A DNA stretch of 9,548 nucleotides from CAYWNK01 sp047639615 (GTDB taxonomy: Bacteria > Planctomycetota > UBA1135 > GCA-002686595). The stretch is taken from contig JBLIOL010000226.1 in NCBI GenBank assembly GCA_047639615.1, positions 1 through 9,548 of the forward strand. Reading direction: 5' to 3'. Under the pieces are notes generated by a model, which worked only from the letters and a program-made list of their open reading frames with translations, did no database searches and was not told where the DNA came from. Below, piece by piece: positions 5,994-9,548 of the stretch. A program made the position numbers and the translations under genes. Position 1 is the stretch's first letter. Each line of letters starts with the position of its first letter.

Positions 5994-6051
5994 TCTCGCC
6001 CCCTAGCGGGGATAGGCAATGTTTCTTCAGGGGTCAAAACTTGGCGTCCTC

Positions 6052-6071
6052 GACGGCCCTACGGGGCCGTC
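6052..6071 (+). repeat. 8-base-pair hairpin with UACG tetraloop
   Basis: GACGGCCC and GGGCCGTC flank TACG, a perfect 8-base-pair stem. In a plus-strand RNA the loop is C(UACG)G, a member of the hyperstable UNCG class; on the minus strand the loop would be CGUA, which is not. The strand preference hints at a plus-strand transcript, although no plus-strand gene is evident nearby. Confidence 0.45.
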
Positions 6072-6225
6072 TGCAGTCACGAAATCCACCCCGGGAGGGG
6101 GCATCCCACATGTCCGCTAGGGAACGACTTGCAACCCCCGGAGCGCTTCCTCGTCATTGGATCAGGCTAGGGCTCGTCGCTATGGGGACCATCCCCGAAC
6201 TGGGGCGGGTGCCATCTGGGCAACG

Positions 6226-6245
6226 ACTTGTGGATAACTTGTGGA
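6226..6245. promoter_or_regulatory. DnaA box within a tandem 9-base repeat
   Basis: ACTTGTGGA occurs twice (6226-6234 and 6237-6245) separated by TA. The first copy contains TGTGGATAA (6229-6237), the reverse complement of the perfect DnaA box TTATCCACA. The second keeps only the TGTGGA core. Weaker look-alikes TGTTGATAT (6295-6303) and TGTTGATAC (6470-6478) differ at two positions. A real origin usually has more boxes and an AT-rich unwinding element, which is not obvious here; dnaA is not in the window. Confidence 0.35.
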
Positions 6246-6305
6246 CTGCTCGTCCGGAAAAGGGCCAGCGCCGAATGGATTGAGGAGCGATAAGTGTTGA
6301 TATTG

Positions 6306-6350
6306 GCCGCTACGAAAGCCAAATCGAAAAATGGCTGCTCCATAAGCGGC
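6306..6350. repeat. Nested inverted repeats
   Basis: GCCGCT (6306-6311) pairs with AGCGGC (6345-6350), and inside it AGCCA (6317-6321) pairs with TGGCT (6332-6336), leaving a 10-base A-rich loop. The nesting gives a two-stem RNA-like fold rather than a simple terminator. Confidence 0.35.
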
Positions 6351-6437
6351 TTGAAAGTAATGGCTTACGCGTGGTCAGCGGGCTCTTTCGGTCTCCCGGA
6401 CTTGCACTTGCTTTGCTCACTTGGTGCCGGTTCATGT

Positions 6438-6463
6438 ACCGCGCCCAATCTGCGGGGCGCGGT
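6438..6463. repeat. 9-base-pair perfect hairpin
   Basis: ACCGCGCCC and GGGCGCGGT flank an 8-base loop (AATCTGCG). It is the longest perfect stem in the lptB-lepB gap. On the plus strand it is followed by TGAACTTGTTGATACTT, T-containing but not a run. Confidence 0.45.
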
Positions 6464-6482
6464 TGAACTTGTTGATACTTCC

Positions 6483-6498
6483 TAGGGCGGTCGCCCTA
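6483..6498 (-). terminator. Hairpin just after lepB
   Basis: TAGGGCG and CGCCCTA are separated by two bases, forming effectively a 6-base-pair stem with a 4-base loop, 7 bases past the lepB stop codon. The location fits a terminator of the lepB transcript, but GGAAG follows on the minus strand instead of a U-tract. Confidence 0.4.
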
Positions 6499-6505
6499 AA
6501 CGCCT

Positions 6506-7963
6506 TTAGCGCACCCACTTGAGGCGATAGACGCCCAGGCTAGGCGAGATCGGCCAGACCACCAGCACCGCTCGGCCGCGGATCAGGCTGCGGGGCACGT
6601 AGGACATCAGTTCGGGGGCTAGGCGCCGGGCCTGGGTCTGGGGGAAGACGTGGCGTTCGCCCTGTTCGTCGTGCAGGAAGACCAGGGTGCCGCGGTCGGG
6701 GTCCTTGCCGAAGCGCGGGTTCTCCTTGTCGCGCTCGTTGCCCTGGATCACATGGCCCTGCTCCTCGCCGCCGGTCAGCTGCCAGCGGGTCAGGGACCAA
6801 TCGCGGCTGTCCGAGGAGTTCTGCGTGTTGTCGCCGAGGACTACATAGCCGTCCTCGGGCAGCTTCCACTTCGCCCGGCGTACGTTGGATGTGTAGTAGA
6901 TGTCCCGGTGCAGCTCGACCTCTCCGAAGTCGGCGCCGCCGCCTTCGGTCTCGAGGCTGACGCCGGTGCGGTTGAGTACTACCTGTCGAATGGCATCGAT
7001 TTCGACGCTGAAGATCTCTTCGTCATCGAGCCACAGGCTGACGCGGTCATCCAGGTTCTCGGCGCGCAGGTGCACGCTGTCACCGGCCTTGAGCGCGAAG
7101 GGCTCGCTTGCTTGCAGGTCGCTGTCGTCGATGCGGTTCGCGCTCGAGCCCACCTTGGGGGAGCTCTCGCGAATCAGTAGTTCGGGCTTGGCGTCCGGTT
7201 CGGCAGCGGGGCCAGGGATGCGGAGGCTGTAGCTGCGCGTGCCTTCGTGCAGGGTTACTTGGACAATGGAGCAGTTTGCGCGCGCTTCGAGTTCGCTGTC
7301 GAAACGCAGGTCGCCCACGTGATTGGTGCCGTTCGGCGTGCGCGCGGGGTTCTTCGCGATGATCTCGCGGATGCCTTCCGGGTAGCCGTCCGCGTAGCCA
7401 TCCATGACCGAGGAGTTGCTGCGCGGGAAGCGCACGCTGCCGGGTCCGTTGGCTTTGATGTGGTCGCCTTCCACATCCCAGTCACCGGCGAGCTTGCGCC
7501 ACTCGCCGTCGCTGTCGAGGCGCTTGAGCACGCCTTCCAGCATGGGTTCCGGGCGGCGCGGGATGTGCCATTCCTCGGCTTCCGTTTCCCTGACCCACAC
7601 GTCGCCATCCCTCACTTCGAGCTCTTCACCGGGCAGTCCCCAGATGCGCTTGATGAAGTTCTTGGAGCGGTCGAGCGGGTACTTGAAGACGGCGATCTCG
7701 AAGCGCTCGGGGTCGCGATAGTGGAAGGAGAGCTTGTCCACCAAGACTCGATCGAAGATGCCCCCGCCCTCCGGGTTTTCCCAACCCATGAGCGTCGGCT
7801 GCATGGAAGGGGTCGGGATCTTGTAGGCCTCCAGCACGAAGTACTTGAAGAGCACGATGATCACGATCGAGACCGTGATGGCCTCGATGTTGTCCCGCCA
7901 CGGGTGCGCCTTGGGCTTACGTTTGCTCTCAGCGGTGGGCGTCTGGGGGTCGGGAATCGGCAT
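6506..7963 (-). CDS. lepB: Signal peptidase I with large insertion
   Basis: A 485-residue leader peptidase of family S26, which cleaves signal peptides from exported proteins at the outer face of the inner membrane. I start at the ATG at 7963; an in-frame GTG at 7972 adds three residues. One membrane segment spans about 27-46. The catalytic serine is S53 in I-P-T-P-S-M-Q-P-T-L, and the general base is K105 in F-I-K-R-I-W-G-L-P-G-E. Box E is G-D-N-T-Q-N-S-S-D-S-R (377-387), and the end contains G-R-A-V-L-V-V-W-P. Between boxes D and E lie about 270 residues, far more than in typical bacterial enzymes. Residues about 214-355 of it look beta-rich, perhaps a LamG- or DUF1080-like sandwich (inference). 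Trp follows K-R-I where a small or aliphatic residue is usual. It lies 61 bases after the PQQ-type gene and lacks a Shine-Dalgarno sequence. Confidence 0.93.
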   Translation of the reverse strand: MPIPDPQTPTAESKRKPKAHPWRDNIEAITVSIVIIVLFKYFVLEAYKIPTPSMQPTLMGWENPEGGGIFDRVLVDKLSFHYRDPERFEIAVFKYPLDRSKNFIKRIWGLPGEELEVRDGDVWVRETEAEEWHIPRRPEPMLEGVLKRLDSDGEWRKLAGDWDVEGDHIKANGPGSVRFPRSNSSVMDGYADGYPEGIREIIAKNPARTPNGTNHVGDLRFDSELEARANCSIVQVTLHEGTRSYSLRIPGPAAEPDAKPELLIRESSPKVGSSANRIDDSDLQASEPFALKAGDSVHLRAENLDDRVSLWLDDEEIFSVEIDAIRQVVLNRTGVSLETEGGGADFGEVELHRDIYYTSNVRRAKWKLPEDGYVVLGDNTQNSSDSRDWSLTRWQLTGGEEQGHVIQGNERDKENPRFGKDPDRGTLVFLHDEQGERHVFPQTQARRLAPELMSYVPRSLIRGRAVLVVWPISPSLGVYRLKWVR

Positions 7964-8005
7964 GGGGGCCACAGGATCGCCGGGAGGCCCCGGAGGTGCT
8001 AGGGG

Positions 8006-8021
8006 AATCCCCAGAGGGATT
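8006..8021. repeat. Hairpin between the beta-propeller gene and lepB
   Basis: AATCCC and GGGATT flank CAGA, a 6-base-pair stem just after the stop of the beta-propeller gene. An alternative pairing GGGG-AAT-CCCC (8002-8012) excludes it. A second small stem, CCGGG-AGGC-CCCGG, lies at 7980-7993. There is no U-tract. The hairpins may tune read-through or mRNA stability between the two genes. Confidence 0.35.
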
Positions 8022-8024
8022 GCG

Positions 8025-9407
8025 CTATTGATCCTCGGCCGGATCGGGATCCTGGGCGAGGCAGTACAGGAAGTGTTCCCCGCGCAGGAAGAGTTGGTCC
8101 TCTACGGCCACGGGCGAGGCGCTGAAGGAGTCGTCCAGGCTGTTCCAAGCCAGGATCCGGGGCGGGTCCTCGTGGGCCAACACCACCGTCAGGCCCGAGC
8201 GATCCGGGATATAGATACGGCCGTCGGCGGCCATGGGGGAGGCGAAGACCGTGTCCAGGTGAGCCAGGCGCAGGGGGCGCTCGGGCTCGTCGCCGCTCTC
8301 GGCGCGGATGCGCGAGAGGAAGCCCTGGTTGTGATTGAGCAGGTAGAGCCAGCCGTTCAGCAGCATGGGCGAGGGCACGTAGGGCGCGCCCCGGCGGCGG
8401 TACCAGAGGAAGTGTTTGGTGCCGGTCAGGCTGCCTTCGGCGCCGGCCAGGCGCAGTCCGATGAGGGCTTGCTTCTCGTAGCTCGAGCCCGCCATCAGGA
8501 TGCCGTCCCCGAAGACCGGGGTGGCCACCACGTTGTGGGCCATGCCTGGGCAGTTCCAGATCTCCTTGCCGTCGGCCAGGTCATAGCCGCGCATGCGACC
8601 GGTGGCGCTGACGATGGTCTGGGGCTTGCCGTCGACCACGGCGATGATCGGGCTAGACCAGGAGGTGACCTCGTCGCGCGTGACGCGCCAGCGCTCCTCG
8701 CCGGTGGACTTGTCGAGGCAGACGGTGAAGGAGTCCTGTTCGTGATCCCAGTTGATCACCAAGGAGTCACCGTGCAGGGCGGGGGTGCTGCCCTCGCCGT
8801 GGTGGTGCTTGGTGAGCATGTGGCCGAGCTGCTTTTCCCAGATCACGTAGCCGTCCATGTCCAAGCAGAACAGTCCGCGCGATCCGAAGAAGGCGAACAC
8901 GTGCTCGCCATCGGTCACCGGCGAGGCGGAGGCGAAGCTGCCGGTGGAGTGCGTGCGCTCGTGGGGCAGCTCCTCGTGCAGGGCGCGACGCCAGAGCAGC
9001 GCTCCGTCCGTGCGCGCGTAGGCAGCGACCTCAAAGCGCCGCGCGCGCACCACGGGCGGGTTGTCGTGGGCGCCCGGTGCGGTCTCCGGTGCGGGCACCA
9101 CCTCGTCGCCGATGGGCAGGGCCCAGGTCACGAACAGGCGCTCGCCCCAGACCACGGGCGTCGAATGGCCGAGCCCGGGCAAGGCCACCTTCCAGCGCAG
9201 GTTTTGCTCCTCGCTCCACTCCGTAGGCGGCTTGGCGTCCGGGGCTTCGCCCGTGCCGAGGGGGCCACGCCAGCTGGGCCAATGGGCGTCCGCAGGATTC
9301 GGGGGCGCCGGGGATTGGGTGGCGGGCTCCTGGGGCAGCTGCAGTGCTGCGACACAGGCTAGAACGGTCAGGCTGAGCATGACCCAGGTACGGCGGCGGG
9401 GCGTCAT
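8025..9407 (-). CDS. Exported PQQ-type beta-propeller repeat protein
   Basis: A 460-residue protein starting at ATG. Residues 1-22 form an export signal (R4-R5-R6, hydrophobic 8-22), then a Pro/Gln-rich linker. The motif W-P-S-W-R-G-P (43-49) with E-W-S-E-E-Q-N-L-R-W-K-V opens the propeller, as in many planctomycete PQQ-binding-like proteins. Blade signatures recur: D-G-A-L-L-W-R (134-140), D-G-Y-V-I-W-E (185-191), S-T-G-E-E-R-W-R (234-241), D-G-K-E-I-W-N (279-285), and repeated S-P or T-P turns (S-A-S-P-V, G-S-T-P-A, S-S-P-I, A-T-P-V, V-P-S-P-M, A-S-P-M, S-A-S-P-V). It has no cytochrome or catalytic dehydrogenase motif, so a structural or binding role outside the inner membrane is more likely than an alcohol dehydrogenase. 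It starts 36 bases after a partial gene and precedes lepB by 61 bases. Confidence 0.88.
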   Translation of the reverse strand: MTPRRRTWVMLSLTVLACVAALQLPQEPATQSPAPPNPADAHWPSWRGPLGTGEAPDAKPPTEWSEEQNLRWKVALPGLGHSTPVVWGERLFVTWALPIGDEVVPAPETAPGAHDNPPVVRARRFEVAAYARTDGALLWRRALHEELPHERTHSTGSFASASPVTDGEHVFAFFGSRGLFCLDMDGYVIWEKQLGHMLTKHHHGEGSTPALHGDSLVINWDHEQDSFTVCLDKSTGEERWRVTRDEVTSWSSPIIAVVDGKPQTIVSATGRMRGYDLADGKEIWNCPGMAHNVVATPVFGDGILMAGSSYEKQALIGLRLAGAEGSLTGTKHFLWYRRRGAPYVPSPMLLNGWLYLLNHNQGFLSRIRAESGDEPERPLRLAHLDTVFASPMAADGRIYIPDRSGLTVVLAHEDPPRILAWNSLDDSFSASPVAVEDQLFLRGEHFLYCLAQDPDPAEDQ

Positions 9408-9443
9408 CGTTGGCGGGTGGTGTTCTCACCCTACCATTACGGG

Positions 9444-9548
9444 TCAGCCGCCGCGGGTGTGCATCTCCAGGTGGGGGTCGGCGCGCAGCTCGGTGGCGCC
9501 AGCCAGGGCACTGCGCTCGCCTTCGAGGCCCCGCTCCTGGGCGCCTTG
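9444..9548 (-). CDS. C-terminal end of an unidentified protein (partial)
   Basis: The minus strand is open from the window edge to a TGA at 9444-9446, giving the last 34 residues of a protein that ends R-A-D-P-H-L-E-M-H-T-R-G-G. Third codon positions are almost all G or C, as in the neighbouring genes, and the stop lies 36 bases before the next start on the same strand, a normal operon spacing. The fragment is too short to identify. An accidental open stretch is possible in DNA this GC-rich. Confidence 0.55.
   Translation of the reverse strand, partial: QGAQERGLEGERSALAGATELRADPHLEMHTRGG

Larger units (their letters stand above)
5922..6505. other. Structured non-coding region between lepB and lptB
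   Basis: These 584 bases hold no credible gene. Two short plus-strand frames (6041-6283 from TTG, 6294-6485 from GTG) resemble no family; the second does follow a GAGGAG. The stretch is instead full of inverted repeats: 5977-5993, 6000-6011, 6052-6071, 6184-6196 (alternative partner 6203-6206), 6243-6255, nested pairs at 6306-6350, 6438-6463 and 6483-6498. A 9-base direct repeat AACGACTTG occurs at 6123-6131 and 6222-6230, and the second copy runs into a perfect DnaA box. I looked for tmRNA, RNase P RNA, SRP RNA, tRNA and cobalamin-riboswitch signatures and found none. It must also contain the lptB promoter, which I could not place with confidence. Confidence 0.55.

Noticed and set aside
6385..6420. 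Minus-strand AAGTCCGGGAGACC resembling a cobalamin-riboswitch box
   Set aside because: The other conserved parts of the aptamer are missing upstream and no B12-related gene follows.
6294..6485. Plus-strand frame of 63 residues preceded by GAGGAG, ending G-A-V-E-L-V-D-T-S
   Set aside because: The tail resembles the false peptides often read from tRNA genes, so I searched for a tRNA, but no acceptor or T-arm can be folded. The frame runs through several hairpins and matches no family, so I leave it out of the gene list.
7845..9362. A 505-residue plus-strand open frame opposite lepB and the beta-propeller gene
   Set aside because: It is antisense to two clearly recognised genes, and its product is Gly/Val/Ala/Arg-rich without domains. 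Long antisense frames are expected in DNA with GC-rich third codon positions.
8025..9407. Beta-propeller protein read as a PQQ-dependent alcohol dehydrogenase
   Set aside because: It is shorter than quinoprotein dehydrogenases and I see no heme-binding C-x-x-C-H motif or adjacent-cysteine pair.

Overview
The window looks like a chromosomal piece of a GC-rich, Gram-negative-type bacterium, most likely a member of the Planctomycetota. Three things point there: a PQQ-type beta-propeller protein opening its mature part with W-P-S-W-R-G-P, a type I signal peptidase with a very large insertion between its catalytic boxes, and an almost complete lack of Shine-Dalgarno sequences. LptB implies an outer membrane with LPS-like glycolipid. 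The lineage call is an inference from gene style, since there is no marker gene such as rRNA. Nearly all genes lie on the minus strand, so the window is best read from high to low coordinates. The only convincing plus-strand gene is a 90-residue membrane protein at 1459-1731.

Reading from the right edge on the minus strand: the C-terminal end of an unidentified gene (9444-9548), an exported PQQ-type beta-propeller protein (8025-9407) and signal peptidase I (lepB, 6506-7963) are closely spaced and may be co-transcribed. A 584-base stretch without a credible gene follows (5922-6505). It is packed with perfect inverted repeats, one of them a UNCG-tetraloop hairpin, and carries a perfect DnaA-box sequence inside a 9-base direct repeat. 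It is the strongest candidate in the window for an undescribed element, either a structured RNA or a replication or regulatory site. Then come lptB (5148-5921) and the electron-transfer flavoprotein pair etfB-etfA (4302-5054 and 3362-4297), which are 4 bases apart.

A 358-base gap (3004-3361) holds a good sigma70-like promoter overlaid by an inverted repeat. Downstream of it lie a TetR-family regulator (2401-3003) and a Nudix hydrolase of the CoA-pyrophosphatase type (1738-2352). The etfBA, TetR and CoA-Nudix neighbourhood suggests acyl-CoA or beta-oxidation electron flow under a TetR regulator; this is inference. The small plus-strand membrane protein converges on the Nudix gene. The left end holds an exported two-domain protein (TPR-like plus a DUF1579-like beta domain, 310-1308) and 309 bases with no credible gene.

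I found no complete new defence or mobile system, no CRISPR array, tRNA, rRNA or insertion sequence. Most of the window is ordinary housekeeping. The points of interest are the structured lptB-lepB gap, the enlarged signal peptidase, several strand-specific hairpins and the unusual C-rich translation leaders.
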